Below, piece by piece: positions 1 through 7,643 of a stretch of 64,000 nt of DNA (position 1 is its first letter; each line of letters starts with the position of its first letter). The notes below the pieces were generated by a model. It saw only the letters and a list, made by a program, of their open reading frames with translations, had not been told where the DNA came from and ran no database searches. A program made the position numbers and the translations under genes. Origin of the DNA: Roseicella frigidaeris (lineage in GTDB: Bacteria > Pseudomonadota > Alphaproteobacteria > Acetobacterales > Acetobacteraceae); contig NZ_QLIX01000009.1 in NCBI RefSeq assembly GCF_003258945.1, forward strand, positions 20,399 through 84,398, written 5' to 3'.

Positions 1-474
1 CGCGGGCTGCGGCTCGGCCATGACGGCCTCGCCGAGGCCGAGGCGGCGCGCCTGGCCGAGACCGGCGAGCATGTCACCCAGACCGAGCGGCGCGCCGCCG
101 CCGCCGAGCGGGACGCCACCGAGCGCTACCTTGCGGCATTCATGTCGCATCGAATCGGAGAGGTGTTCGAGGCGCGCATTTCCGGGGTGACACGCTTCGG
201 TCTGTTCGTCACCGTAGAGGCGAATGGCGCAAGTGGAATCCTTCCCCTCGCGTCGCTGCCGGACGATCGATGGACCGAGGACCAGGCCAGACATGCGCTG
301 TCGGGCCAGCGGACCGGTCTCACCTTCAGCCTGGGACAGGCGGTGGAGGTGAGGCTGGTCGAGGCGACCCCCCGCACCGGTGGCATGGTCTTTCACCTGA
401 TGCAGGGAATTCCCGCACCGCGGCGCCAGCCGGGCCGCGCCCGATCCGGTTCGCCGACACGCCGCCGCTCCTGA
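1..474 (+). CDS. rnr: Ribonuclease R, C-terminal part (5' end outside window)
   Basis: This is the tail of an RNB-family 3'-5' exoribonuclease that degrades structured RNA. Reading frame 1 is open from base 1. It gives the end of the RNB catalytic domain, with the typical stretch AERDATERYLAAFM, and then an S1 RNA-binding domain (EVFEARISGVTRFGLFVTVE), and stops at 472-474. The tail after the S1 domain is short and rich in Arg and Pro (PRRQPGRARSG), as in many alphaproteobacterial RNase R proteins, where it helps bind RNA. The next gene is on the same strand and its frame overlaps this end, so the two are probably cotranscribed. Only about 157 residues are visible, and the RNB active-site aspartates lie outside the window. 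Confidence 0.9.
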   Translation, partial: RGLRLGHDGLAEAEAARLAETGEHVTQTERRAAAAERDATERYLAAFMSHRIGEVFEARISGVTRFGLFVTVEANGASGILPLASLPDDRWTEDQARHALSGQRTGLTFSLGQAVEVRLVEATPRTGGMVFHLMQGIPAPRRQPGRARSGSPTRRRS

Positions 475-1973
475 TCCTGCTGCTGCTGCTGCTCTGCCCC
501 CTCCCCGCCGGGGCGCAGCCGGGCGGCTTCCCGCGCGAGACCGTGCAGGCCGTGCTGGCGACCGCCCTCGGCGCGGTGCTGGAGCGGCATCTCGACCTCG
601 TCGCGCCGGCGCAGCTCGGGCTGTGGACCATGCGCGGCCTCGCGGTGCTGGAGCCGGCGCTGCAGACCGAGCTGCAGAGCAACACCCTGCTGCTCTCCGC
701 CCCCGACCGGCTGCTCTCGGCCCGGCCGATGCCCAGCCTGCCGGCTAACGGCCCCCCCGAGGCGGCGGCGCCGGCGCTGGCGGCGGCGCTCGCGGCCATG
801 TTCGATGCCGCCTGGCGCGCCTCGCCGGCGATCCGCGAGGCCGGGCCGGAGCGGATGCTGCGCAGCGGCTTCGAGGAGCTGTTCAACCACCTCGACCCCT
901 ACAGCCGCTACATGACGCCGCAGGAGGCGACGGCGGCGCGGGCCCGTCGCGTCGGCCAGACCGGCCTCGGGCTGCGGCTGGCGACCGGGCCCGGGGCGGC
1001 CGTCGTCATCGCCAGCCTGACGCCGGATTCGCCGGCGGCGGAGGCCGGGCTGCGGCTCGGCGACCGGGTGCTGGCGGTGGACGGCACCCCCCTCTCCTCC
1101 CGCGACCTCGCCGCCGCGGCGGCGCTGCTGGAAGGGCCGATCGGCACCGAGGTGGCGCTGCGCATCCAGCGCGGCCGGCGGCGCTTCAACGCCTATCTCC
1201 TCCGCAGCACCGTCCCGCCCGAGACGGTGCATGCGCGGCGGCAGGAGGAGATCCTCTGGCTGCGGCTCGACGGCTTCTCCAACGCCACCGACACGCGGCT
1301 CGCCGAGGTGCTGCAGGACAGCTTCCAGGACACGGTGCCGCGCGGGGTGGTGCTCGACCTCCGCGGCAACCGGGGCGGGCTGCTCGGCCAGGCTGTCGCG
1401 GTCGCCAGCGCCTTCCTGGCCGATGGCGTGGTCACCCGCACCAGCGGCCGCCACCCCGACGCGGCGCGGACCTACATCTCCGCGGGCCCGGACCTCGCCC
1501 GCGGGGTGCCGCTGGTGGTCCTCGTCGATGGCCGCACCGCCTCGGCGGCGGAGATCGTGGCCGCCGCCCTCTCCGATCGCGGGCGCGGCGTCATCGTCGG
1601 CAGCGCCACCACCGGCAAGGGCCTGATCCAGGCGGTGGTGCCGCTGCCGAACGGCGGCGAGCTGCTCGTCACCTGGTCGCGGGTGCTGGCGCCGCGCGGC
1701 TGGCCGATCCAGGGGCTCGGGGTCCTGCCCGCGGTCTGCACCAGCCTCGGGGCGGAGGCCGTCGCCGCCGCCCTGGCGCAGCTCCGCCGCGGCGAGGCCC
1801 CCATGGGCCGGGTGCTGGCGCGGCTGCGGACGGCGCGGGCGCCGGTGCCCGGCAGCGAGGTGACGGCGCTGCGCAGCGCCTGCCCCCCGGCCGAGGGGCG
1901 GCCGGCCGATCTCGCCGTGGCGCAGACGCTGATCGAGCAGGCCGCGGCCTATGACACGGCGGCCAGGCCGTGA
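270..1973 (+). CDS. S41 family C-terminal processing peptidase (CtpA-like) with PDZ domain
   Basis: Secreted serine protease of the tail-specific (Ctp) family, acting in the periplasm or at the membrane. In order it shows a hydrophobic Leu-rich signal segment ending PLPAGAQ (about 465-520), an N-terminal helical region, a PDZ domain (GLGLRLATG...DSPAAEAGLRLGDRVLAVDG, about 970-1090), and the S41 core. The catalytic serine is in TASAAEIVAA (about 1540) and the lysine in TTGKGLIQ (about 1610), forming the Ser/Lys dyad. The only ATG is at 270, which would put 65 extra residues, encoded inside rnr, before the signal peptide. No in-frame ATG, GTG or TTG lies closer, so the true start may be a CTG near 471 that overlaps the rnr stop. 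The start is therefore uncertain; the product is not. Confidence 0.85.
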   Translation: MDRGPGQTCAVGPADRSHLQPGTGGGGEAGRGDPPHRWHGLSPDAGNSRTAAPAGPRPIRFADTPPLLILLLLLLCPLPAGAQPGGFPRETVQAVLATALGAVLERHLDLVAPAQLGLWTMRGLAVLEPALQTELQSNTLLLSAPDRLLSARPMPSLPANGPPEAAAPALAAALAAMFDAAWRASPAIREAGPERMLRSGFEELFNHLDPYSRYMTPQEATAARARRVGQTGLGLRLATGPGAAVVIASLTPDSPAAEAGLRLGDRVLAVDGTPLSSRDLAAAAALLEGPIGTEVALRIQRGRRRFNAYLLRSTVPPETVHARRQEEILWLRLDGFSNATDTRLAEVLQDSFQDTVPRGVVLDLRGNRGGLLGQAVAVASAFLADGVVTRTSGRHPDAARTYISAGPDLARGVPLVVLVDGRTASAAEIVAAALSDRGRGVIVGSATTGKGLIQAVVPLPNGGELLVTWSRVLAPRGWPIQGLGVLPAVCTSLGAEAVAAALAQLRRGEAPMGRVLARLRTARAPVPGSEVTALRSACPPAEGRPADLAVAQTLIEQAAAYDTAARP

Positions 1974-2084
1974 GGCGCCCGGGCGGCCGGGCCGGCACAG
2001 CGAATCCTTGACGCCAGCGCCCCGCCCGCTACTGTCCCGCCCCTTCCGCCAGCCCGGCAGACCGAACACGACGAAGGCGTCATC

Positions 2085-2252
2085 ATGGCCAAGGCCAATA
2101 CCATCCAGATCAAGCTCGTCAGCAGCGCCGACACCGGCTTCTTCTACGTGACGAAGAAGAACGTGCGGACCACGACGAGCAAGCTGGAGAAGAAGAAGTA
2201 CGATCCGGTGGCGCGCAAGCACGTCGTCTTCCGCGAAGCGAAGATCAAGTAG
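2085..2252 (+). CDS. rpmG: 50S ribosomal protein L33
   Basis: A 55-residue basic protein of the large ribosomal subunit, too short for many gene finders. The translation runs from [18 protein letters not shown] through FFYVTKKN to [18 protein letters not shown], the classic L33 pattern. It lacks the zinc-binding cysteine pairs of the C+ form of L33, so it is the zinc-independent type. The ATG at 2085 follows a purine-rich stretch (ACGAAGG), an acceptable ribosome site. It stands alone between the S41 protease and a palindrome, with a hairpin about 35 bases downstream that probably ends the transcript. Confidence 0.97.
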   Translation: MAKANTIQIKLVSSADTGFFYVTKKNVRTTTSKLEKKKYDPVARKHVVFREAKIK

Positions 2253-2287
2253 CCAGCCTCTCCGCGGTTCGTCAGCACGGCGCGACC

Positions 2288-2313
2288 GGGCGGCCAGGGC
2301 AACCCGGCCGCCC
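2288..2313 (+). terminator. Hairpin downstream of rpmG
   Basis: GGGCGGCC (2288-2295) pairs perfectly with GGCCGCCC (2306-2313) across a 10-base loop, 35 bases after the rpmG stop. No T run follows, so this is a terminator-like or RNA-stabilising hairpin rather than a canonical intrinsic terminator. Confidence 0.45.
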
Positions 2314-2341
2314 TTCGGCATGCGCGGCGCCAGGGCGGGCC

Positions 2342-2370
2342 AACGGCATGAATGGAATATTCATGCCGTT
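2342..2370. repeat. Perfect 12-bp inverted repeat, AT-rich centre
   Basis: AACGGCATGAAT (2342-2353) and ATTCATGCCGTT (2359-2370) are exact reverse complements around GGAAT. It lies between the convergent genes rpmG and pleD. It is unusually AT-rich for this genome and could be a protein-binding palindrome, a bidirectional transcript end or a dispersed element. Confidence 0.6.
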
Positions 2371-2400
2371 CGCATTGCGCGACCTGTCCAGGCTATTGTC

Positions 2401-2449
2401 CGATCGTGGGACTCACGCCTTTCGGTGAGTCCACCTCAGGCGATCACGC
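2401..2449 (-). repeat. Dispersed intergenic repeat, copy 1
   Basis: The reverse complement of this segment aligns over about 48 bases with 12666-12713. Both begin GCGTGATCGCCTGAGG, share GCACCGAA or CACCGAA followed by GGCGTGA, and end CGATCG. The copy contains an 8-bp hairpin (GGACTCAC at 2409-2416 with GTGAGTCC at 2425-2432). It also shares the 13-mer GGTGAGTCCACCT (2424-2436) in direct orientation with the palindrome at 12626-12653. It abuts the 3' end of pleD. Confidence 0.6.
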
Positions 2450-2450
2450 C

Positions 2451-3839
2451 CTAGCCGCCGGCCACCGAGGCCGGTGGCGGGGCGATGAAATCCTCCGGCA
2501 CCGCGGATTCCACCCGGTTCCGCCCGGCCGCCTTGGCGCGGTAGAGGGCGGCATCCGCGGCGGCGACGGCGCCGGCGACCGAGCAGCCGGCCGGCGCGAT
2601 CGCCAGGCCGATGCTGATCGTGACCGGCAGCAGCGCCGGGCCGATGGCGATCGGATCGCCGCTCAGCGCCCCGCGCAGCCGTTCGGCGACCATGGCCGCG
2701 TAATCCGTCGGCGCCCCGGCCAGCACCACCATGAACTCCTCGCCGCCGTAGCGGGCCAGGACATCGACGGCGCGGAGATGCGACTTCAACCGCTCCGCCA
2801 CCTCCTTCAGCGCCACGTCGCCGGCGGCGTGGCCATAGGTGTCGTTGATCGACTTGAAGCGGTCGACGTCGAGCAGCATCACGGCGGCATCCGTGCCGCG
2901 CAACACGCCGTCCAGGTGCCGCTGCACGTAGCGGCGGTTGCGCAGGCCGGTGAGCGCATCGGTCACCGCGAGCTCCAGCGAGCGGTCCAGCTCGTTGCGC
3001 AGCCGCTCCTGGTACCATTTGCGCCGCACCTGGTTGCGGGCCCGGGCGCGCAGCTCGTTGGCATCGATCGGCCGCAGCACATGGTCGTTGGCGCCGAGAT
3101 CGAAGCCGCGCAGCACCAGGCCGCGCTGGCTCGGATCGGCCGCCAGCAGCACCGGCAGGTCGCGCGTCGCCGCCTCGGCGCGGAGCCGCGAGGCCAGCCG
3201 CAGCACGTCGCCGCCCTCCGGCGGCAGGCAGAGAACGGCGAGGTCGAAGCCGCCGACCAGCAGGGCGTGGCGCGCCTCGTCGGACCGGGTCGATTCGTGC
3301 ACGACGACGCCATCCTCGGCGAGCGCCGCGGCGATCTGCCCGGCCTCGCCGGGCGTCTCGGAGAGCACCAGCGCATGGGCGCCGGCGATCCCGGCGCTCG
3401 GCTCGGGCGGCGGCTCGATGCCGAGCTGCCGGGCGGTCTCGGAGCGCTGCCGCCAAGCATCGAGCACCTGCTTCACCCGCAGCAGGGCACGCAGCCGGGC
3501 GAACATGGTGGCGTCGTCGACCGGCTTCGAGAGGAAGTCGTCCGCCCCCGCCTCGAGCCCGCGGACCCGCTCCGCCTGGTCGATCAGCGCCGTGACCATG
3601 ACGACCGGCATATGCGCCGTCGCCTCCGCGGCCTTCAGGCGCCGGCAGACCTCGTAGCCATCCATGCCGGGCATCATCACGTCGAGCAGGATGACGTCGG
3701 GCGCCCAGCGCTCGGCCATGGCCAGCGCCTCCGGCCCGTTCGCCGCCAGGGCCACCTCGTAATACTCGGCGAGCAGCTTGGCCTCGAGGAGGCGGAGATT
3801 GGCCGGGACGTCGTCGACCACGAGAATCCGCGCCGTCAT
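2451..3839 (-). CDS. pleD: PleD-type response regulator diguanylate cyclase (REC-REC-GGDEF)
   Basis: Makes the second messenger cyclic di-GMP from two GTP when its first receiver domain is phosphorylated. Receiver 1 (residues 1-125) keeps the acidic pocket (D9, D10), the phospho-acceptor D53 (ILLDVMMPG) and the lysine of LSKP. Receiver 2 (about 150-275) is degenerate: where the acceptor Asp should be it reads FDLAVLCLPPEGG, as in Caulobacter PleD, where this domain mediates dimerisation. The GGDEF domain (about 285-455) carries GGEEF at 365-369, with an intact allosteric inhibition site RxxD (R356-D359) five residues before it, so product feedback is expected. The length of 462 is standard. 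The gene stands alone with no kinase beside it. An EAL protein at 13954 may oppose it. Confidence 0.93.
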   Translation of the reverse strand: MTARILVVDDVPANLRLLEAKLLAEYYEVALAANGPEALAMAERWAPDVILLDVMMPGMDGYEVCRRLKAAEATAHMPVVMVTALIDQAERVRGLEAGADDFLSKPVDDATMFARLRALLRVKQVLDAWRQRSETARQLGIEPPPEPSAGIAGAHALVLSETPGEAGQIAAALAEDGVVVHESTRSDEARHALLVGGFDLAVLCLPPEGGDVLRLASRLRAEAATRDLPVLLAADPSQRGLVLRGFDLGANDHVLRPIDANELRARARNQVRRKWYQERLRNELDRSLELAVTDALTGLRNRRYVQRHLDGVLRGTDAAVMLLDVDRFKSINDTYGHAAGDVALKEVAERLKSHLRAVDVLARYGGEEFMVVLAGAPTDYAAMVAERLRGALSGDPIAIGPALLPVTISIGLAIAPAGCSVAGAVAAADAALYRAKAAGRNRVESAVPEDFIAPPPASVAGG

Positions 3840-3973
3840 GTGTCAGCCCCGTGAATTCCGCGGCTTGCGGCGCCCCGGGCGGCGCGAGGGGGCTTCGCCA
3901 GCCCCCTCGGCGATCCTATGCAGGCCCCGGTCGGGCGGCGCCCGGCCAGCGCAGCATCGGGGCGGAGGCCGGC

Positions 3974-4573
3974 ATGTCGGAACTTACGGCGGGCGGGGAT
4001 GCGGATCGGCGCCAGGCGAGCAATGCCGGGCTGTTCTTCCGCCGCTGGATGGCGAACCCGCTGCAGATGGGCTCGATCATCCCCTCCTCGCCCAGCCTCT
4101 GCCGCCGCATCGCCGCCCTGGTCGAGCGCGCCGCCGACGAGGTGGTGCTCGAGCTCGGCGCCGGCACCGGCGTCGTCTCCCGCGCCCTCCTCGCCGCCGG
4201 CGTGCCGGCGGAGCGGCTGGTGGTGGTGGAGATCGTGCCGGCCATGGCCGAGCACCTGCGTGCGGTCATGCCCGGCGTGCAGGTGATCTGCGGCGACGCC
4301 TTCGCCCTGGAGCGGGCGCTGCCGGCGCACTGGCACGGCCGGGTCGGCACCGCGATCTGTGGCATTCCGCTGGTGCTGCTGCCACTGGCGCAGCAGCGGC
4401 GCTTCGTGGCGGCGGTCGAGGCGGTCGCGCCCGGGCGGGGCTTCCTGCTCTACACCTACTGCGTCACCTCGCCCCTGCCGCATGGGAAGCTCGGCCTGCG
4501 GGCGCGGCGGGAGGCCTGGACGCCTCTGAACTTCCCGCCTGCCAGCGTATGGCGCTATCAACCCAGGCGATAA
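3974..4573 (+). CDS. PmtA-like class I SAM methyltransferase (phospholipid N-methyltransferase family)
   Basis: Predicted to transfer methyl groups from S-adenosylmethionine to an amine, in this family usually phosphatidylethanolamine on the way to phosphatidylcholine. The N-terminal stretch FFRRWMANPLQMGSIIPSS (residues 21-39) is typical of PmtA and related enzymes, and motif I is LELGAGTGVV (59-68). The ATG at 3974 is chosen because GGAGG sits 6 bases upstream. The frame is open 123 bases further up, but that part looks noncoding. At the 3' end the last roughly 10 codons overlap a possible transposase remnant on the other strand, so the natural C-terminus may have been altered. The real substrate cannot be told from sequence; rRNA adenine methyltransferases share the fold. 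Confidence 0.75.
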   Translation: MSELTAGGDADRRQASNAGLFFRRWMANPLQMGSIIPSSPSLCRRIAALVERAADEVVLELGAGTGVVSRALLAAGVPAERLVVVEIVPAMAEHLRAVMPGVQVICGDAFALERALPAHWHGRVGTAICGIPLVLLPLAQQRRFVAAVEAVAPGRGFLLYTYCVTSPLPHGKLGLRARREAWTPLNFPPASVWRYQPRR

Positions 4574-4671
4574 TGCCCGCATACGCCTCGCCTAAAGAGT
4601 CGTAGTAGCGGGCGATCCGCCACTTCCGGTGCAACGCTTCTAGCACAGCGGGGAAGCAGGGTTGAAGATTA
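4545..4671 (-). pseudogene. Possible IS5-family transposase C-terminal remnant
   Basis: Read on the minus strand, about 40 codons give FPAVLEALHRKWRIARYYDS followed by LGEAYAGIIAWVDSAI. This resembles the conserved end of IS5-type transposases (pattern RWRR-ATRYDK-A--YL--I-LA). There is no start, catalytic domain or terminal repeat, and base composition is less GC-rich than the neighbours. If real it is a relic with no activity. The resemblance is judged by eye only. Confidence 0.35.
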
Positions 4672-4713
4672 CAGGTGATCTATTCACCTATGCAATGTTT
4701 TCCTGGCTGTGCC

Positions 4714-5352
4714 TCAGCCGCTGCTGAGCGTGACCTCCTGGCCATCCGCGCGGCGCAGCCGGGCGATCAGCCGGGCATGCGGGCTGCGGCGGACGCGCAG
4801 CGCCTCCTCCAGCCCGCGCTCGGCCAGCGCGGCCCGTACGGCATCGGCCTCCGGATGCTCGGCCTCGAGCTGCAGGAGCCGCACATGGCTGTCGGGGATG
4901 CGGGTCGAGGCGCTCTCGCCCGGCCATTCGATCAGGGCGGGGATGAGGTTGTCCATGTCCTGGCGCTGCGGCGGGAAGGCCATGCGCCAGCGCAGCTCGC
5001 CGCGGCTCATCGGCTTGATCTCGCCGCCGCGCGGCCCGAGCCGGGCGATCATGGCATCGAGCACCGGCGTCCGCGCCACCCAGGCGATCAGCCGCGGCTC
5101 GGCCTCCAGCATCACCTTCACCGCCGGGTCGTCGAGGTCGAAGAGCCGGCCATGCGGCGGCTCCGGCTGGTCGGGGTCCGGCGCGATGATCTCGAGATAG
5201 GCCCCGCGCCCGAGGCCGAGCAGCATGTTGTGGGTCCCGAAGCCGGCATGGGTCCCGCCCGGCCGCGGCTTCGCGCCGAGATGCTGCTCGACGAAGGCGG
5301 CGCCCTCGGCGAGCGTCCGCGCGCCCAGCACGATGTGGTCGATCTCGGCCAT
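4714..5352 (-). CDS. Glyoxalase-like (VOC superfamily) domain protein
   Basis: A 212-residue protein starting IDHIVLGARTLAEGAAFVEQHL, the pattern of the Glyoxalase_3 (glyoxalase-like) family of the vicinal oxygen chelate superfamily. Conserved features are the first-strand His (DHIV), GGTHAGFGTHNMLLGLG and YLEIIAPDP with a metal-ligand-type glutamate. No specific substrate is known for these relatives. The ATG at 5352 has GGGAGG 7 bases upstream. The frame stays open further upstream only because a 27-bp tandem array there happens to be a multiple of three, so the longer reading is not credible. It probably stands alone, with the array in its promoter or leader. Confidence 0.8.
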   Translation of the reverse strand: MAEIDHIVLGARTLAEGAAFVEQHLGAKPRPGGTHAGFGTHNMLLGLGRGAYLEIIAPDPDQPEPPHGRLFDLDDPAVKVMLEAEPRLIAWVARTPVLDAMIARLGPRGGEIKPMSRGELRWRMAFPPQRQDMDNLIPALIEWPGESASTRIPDSHVRLLQLEAEHPEADAVRAALAERGLEEALRVRRSPHARLIARLRRADGQEVTLSSG

Positions 5353-5376
5353 GCTTCCTCCCTCATCGCGCCCGGG

Positions 5377-5521
5377 GCGCGTCTCCGACCCATCGCGCCT
5401 CAGGCGCGTCTCCAGTCCATCGCGCCTCAGGCGCGTCTCCAGTCCATCGCGCCTCAGGCGCGTCTCCAGTCCATCGCGCCTCAGGCGCGTCTCCGATCCA
5501 TCGCGCCTTAGGCGCGTCTCC
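5377..5521. repeat. 27-bp tandem repeat array (5 units plus a partial)
   Basis: Units begin GCGCGTCTCC and end CATCGCGCCTCAG. They lie at 5377-5403, 5404-5430, 5431-5457, 5458-5484 and 5485-5511, with a partial unit at 5512-5521. Units 2-4 are identical and the outer ones differ by one to a few bases. Each junction contains CGCGCCTCAGGCGCG, a 6-bp hairpin, so the array can fold into a row of hairpins. It lies just upstream of the glyoxalase-like gene, and an imperfect extra unit reaches back to about 5363. Confidence 0.9.
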
Positions 5522-5668
5522 GGCCGGCCGGCCCGCGGCGGCATCCATCCTGGCCCAGGCGCGGGCGGATGCCCAACGGCCAGGCGGCCCGCGGCCGGTT
5601 CCGGCACGCATCATGCCGATCCTGCTGCGGCAGGGATTGCGGCAGGTCAAGCGGACCCCGCTTTGTCG

Positions 5669-7402
5669 TCAGAACCGGAACAGGCCCGAGAGCACCACCC
5701 GGTGCGAGACGCCGCCCTTCGCGCCCTCGGTGCCGGCGCCGGCCGGCAGGCCGCGCAGCAGGGTGCGGGTGGTGCCGAGATATTCGAGGCCGAGATCGAC
5801 CCGGGGCACCGGGCTCCAGATCAGGTTCAGCACCCCCTGGCCGATATCCTTGTTCAGCAGCGCGGCGCCGCCGGCGGCGAATTGCCGCGCATAGGCGGGA
5901 TAGGAGAGCGAGGCCCAGCCCATGGTGGCGTTGCTGCGCAGCGTGTCGGTCCAGAAATGTGTGTAGCCGAGCAGCGCCGCGACCAGCGGCACCTCGTCCA
6001 TCCGCACCGCGTCCGGCGCCACGCCGGCCAGGCCGGCATTGCTGACGCTGCCCTGGCCATTGGCCGTGGAATCGAGATAGCGGCCGATGCCCTGGCCATA
6101 GGCGAAGCGGAGATAGACCCGGTCGCGCTCGAAGACCTTCGCCATGCCGGAGAGCTGCACCCCCCAGCCGGTGGCGCTCGCCCGGTAGCGGTTGGCGGCG
6201 ACGAAGTCGCCATCGTTGCTCGCCGTCATCTGCGGCCGCACCAGGCCGGTGAGGGCGAGGCTGCCGAAATCGGCATCCTCCCAGCGCAGCCGCGCCAGCA
6301 CGTCCGGCGCCTTGTCCAGCGTCAGCGGCGGGGCGCTGCCGGTGTCCATATCGGCGTAGCGCACGCCGCCGCTGAAGGTGAGATCGGTGTAGGGCTGCTC
6401 GAAGCTGGCGGCGAGGCTGAGGCCATGGGCGAATTTCTGCGTGTAGCGGAACTGCGCCTGGCGGACGTTGGAGACCGCGAAGGGCGTCGCATTGTCCAGC
6501 CGCTGCGGGTAGTTCTCGTCGAAGAAGAGGCTCCAGGTCTGGCCGATCAGCACCGGCCCCAGCTCGCCATAGGCGTGGCGCAGGCGCGGGATGTAGCTGT
6601 TGCTGCTCGACTGGCTCTGCAGCGAGGCGGTGCTTTGCGCGCCGGCGAAATCCATCTCGACGACGGTGTGCAGCGGCCCCCAGTCGGTGTCGGTCGAGGT
6701 TTCGATGCCGAGGCGCGAGCGGCGGGCGCTGAACAGCACCTCGCCTCCCTGGCGCGCGGCGGCGCCCGGCGAGAGGGGGATGCTCTGGGCGGTGACGACG
6801 TCCGAGCGGTTGCGGGCGCCGCCGTCGATCAGCATCTGGCCGACCGCGAAGCCATAGAGCCGCACCGAGGTGCCGGTGCCGGGAATCCGCAGCGAGCCGG
6901 GCATGCTGCCGAGGGTCGCGGCGAGCTCGGGCGGCGGCTGCTGCGCCCCCTGCGACGGCACCGGGCCCTGGGCGGCGCTGCCGGCCGGCGCCTGGACGAC
7001 GGCGGTGCCGGCGCTGGGCGGGGCTGGGGCCGGCGCCGCGGCGCCGGACGCGGTTGCGACGGGCGGCGGGGCCCGGGTGGCGCCGGGCGCGGGGCCCGAG
7101 GCGGCCTGGCTCGGCGCCGCCGGGCCGGGCGCGGTTGCGGCGGGGCGCGGCGGCGCCTCGGGCGCCGGGCGCGCCGCGGCGGTGCGGGCGGTCTCGCGCG
7201 GCGCGGCGCGGCTCCGTTCCCGCGCCTCCATTGCCTCCAGCCGGCGCTGCAAGCTGTCCACCTGCCGGCGCAGCGCCTCGATCAGCGCCGCGCTGCTGTC
7301 CTGCGCGCCGGCGTCCTGCGCGCCGGCCGGCGCCAGGGGCCAGATCATGCCGATGCCGACGGCGAGCGCCGTCAAGCCGTCGCGCCAATGACGATGCGAC
7401 AC
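5669..7402 (-). CDS. DcaP-like trimeric outer-membrane porin
   Basis: Outer-membrane channel for small, probably acidic, solutes. The 577-residue protein has a signal peptide (to about residue 28, WPLAPAGAQ), a heptad-like coiled coil (ALIEALRRQVDSLQRRLEAM), a long Ala/Pro/Thr-rich linker (about 65-150), and a beta-barrel of alternating strands starting at SVRLYGFAVGQMLID and ending in the C-terminal phenylalanine SGLFRF, the usual signal for barrel assembly. The order of coiled coil then barrel, and the SVRLYG start, match the DcaP family. Its substrate is unknown. It is the last gene before the tandem array, with a possible promoter in the 240 bases upstream. A weak hairpin (AAGCGG-CCGCTT) follows the stop. 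Confidence 0.85.
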   Translation of the reverse strand: MSHRHWRDGLTALAVGIGMIWPLAPAGAQDAGAQDSSAALIEALRRQVDSLQRRLEAMEARERSRAAPRETARTAAARPAPEAPPRPAATAPGPAAPSQAASGPAPGATRAPPPVATASGAAAPAPAPPSAGTAVVQAPAGSAAQGPVPSQGAQQPPPELAATLGSMPGSLRIPGTGTSVRLYGFAVGQMLIDGGARNRSDVVTAQSIPLSPGAAARQGGEVLFSARRSRLGIETSTDTDWGPLHTVVEMDFAGAQSTASLQSQSSSNSYIPRLRHAYGELGPVLIGQTWSLFFDENYPQRLDNATPFAVSNVRQAQFRYTQKFAHGLSLAASFEQPYTDLTFSGGVRYADMDTGSAPPLTLDKAPDVLARLRWEDADFGSLALTGLVRPQMTASNDGDFVAANRYRASATGWGVQLSGMAKVFERDRVYLRFAYGQGIGRYLDSTANGQGSVSNAGLAGVAPDAVRMDEVPLVAALLGYTHFWTDTLRSNATMGWASLSYPAYARQFAAGGAALLNKDIGQGVLNLIWSPVPRVDLGLEYLGTTRTLLRGLPAGAGTEGAKGGVSHRVVLSGLFRF

Positions 7403-7465
7403 CCGGAGTCCCCCACCATCCCGTGCCGGCCCTGGACCGGCGCCCCTGATCCCCGGCGGAGCGTG

Positions 7466-7516
7466 GGCCGCAAGCAGCGCCGCATCCTGCGCGGCATGCC
7501 GCGGATGCTTGCGGCC
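7466..7516. repeat. Interrupted inverted repeat upstream of porin
   Basis: GGCCGCAAGCA (7466-7476) is the exact reverse complement of TGCTTGCGGCC (7506-7516). Between them lies a further perfect palindrome GCGGCATGCCGC (7491-7502). It sits 64 bases before the porin start, in the 241-base gap 7403-7643, and could be a regulatory stem-loop in the porin leader or the end of the upstream aminotransferase transcript. Confidence 0.5.
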
Positions 7517-7643
7517 TCTGGACTTGGCCGCGACGCGGCGGCGCCAGCAGCCTGCCGGAGGCGGGTGGGCGAGGAGAACCGCTAACCTCCGGCGTCACCG
7601 CGACGTGACAAGCGCCGCCGTCAACGGCAACCGGGCCGTGCCG

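Noticed and set aside
393-2321. Long minus-strand open frame of 642 codons over the S41 protease and rpmG
   Set aside because: Arg/Gly-rich low-complexity translation, typical of antisense frames in GC-rich DNA. It is opposite two clear genes.
2342-2370. Palindrome as an attachment site or origin element
   Set aside because: No integrase, DnaA box cluster or other supporting context. Kept only as a palindrome.
2352-3854. 500-codon plus-strand frame opposite pleD
   Set aside because: His/Gln/Arg-rich shadow of the PleD gene with no domain, and no plausible start or ribosome site.
5377-5521. CRISPR array
   Set aside because: Units are contiguous without spacers and no cas genes are nearby, so it is a simple tandem repeat.
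5225-7585. 786-codon plus-strand frame opposite the porin and tandem array
   Set aside because: Shadow of the porin; the repeated peptide in it comes from the 27-bp array being a multiple of three.
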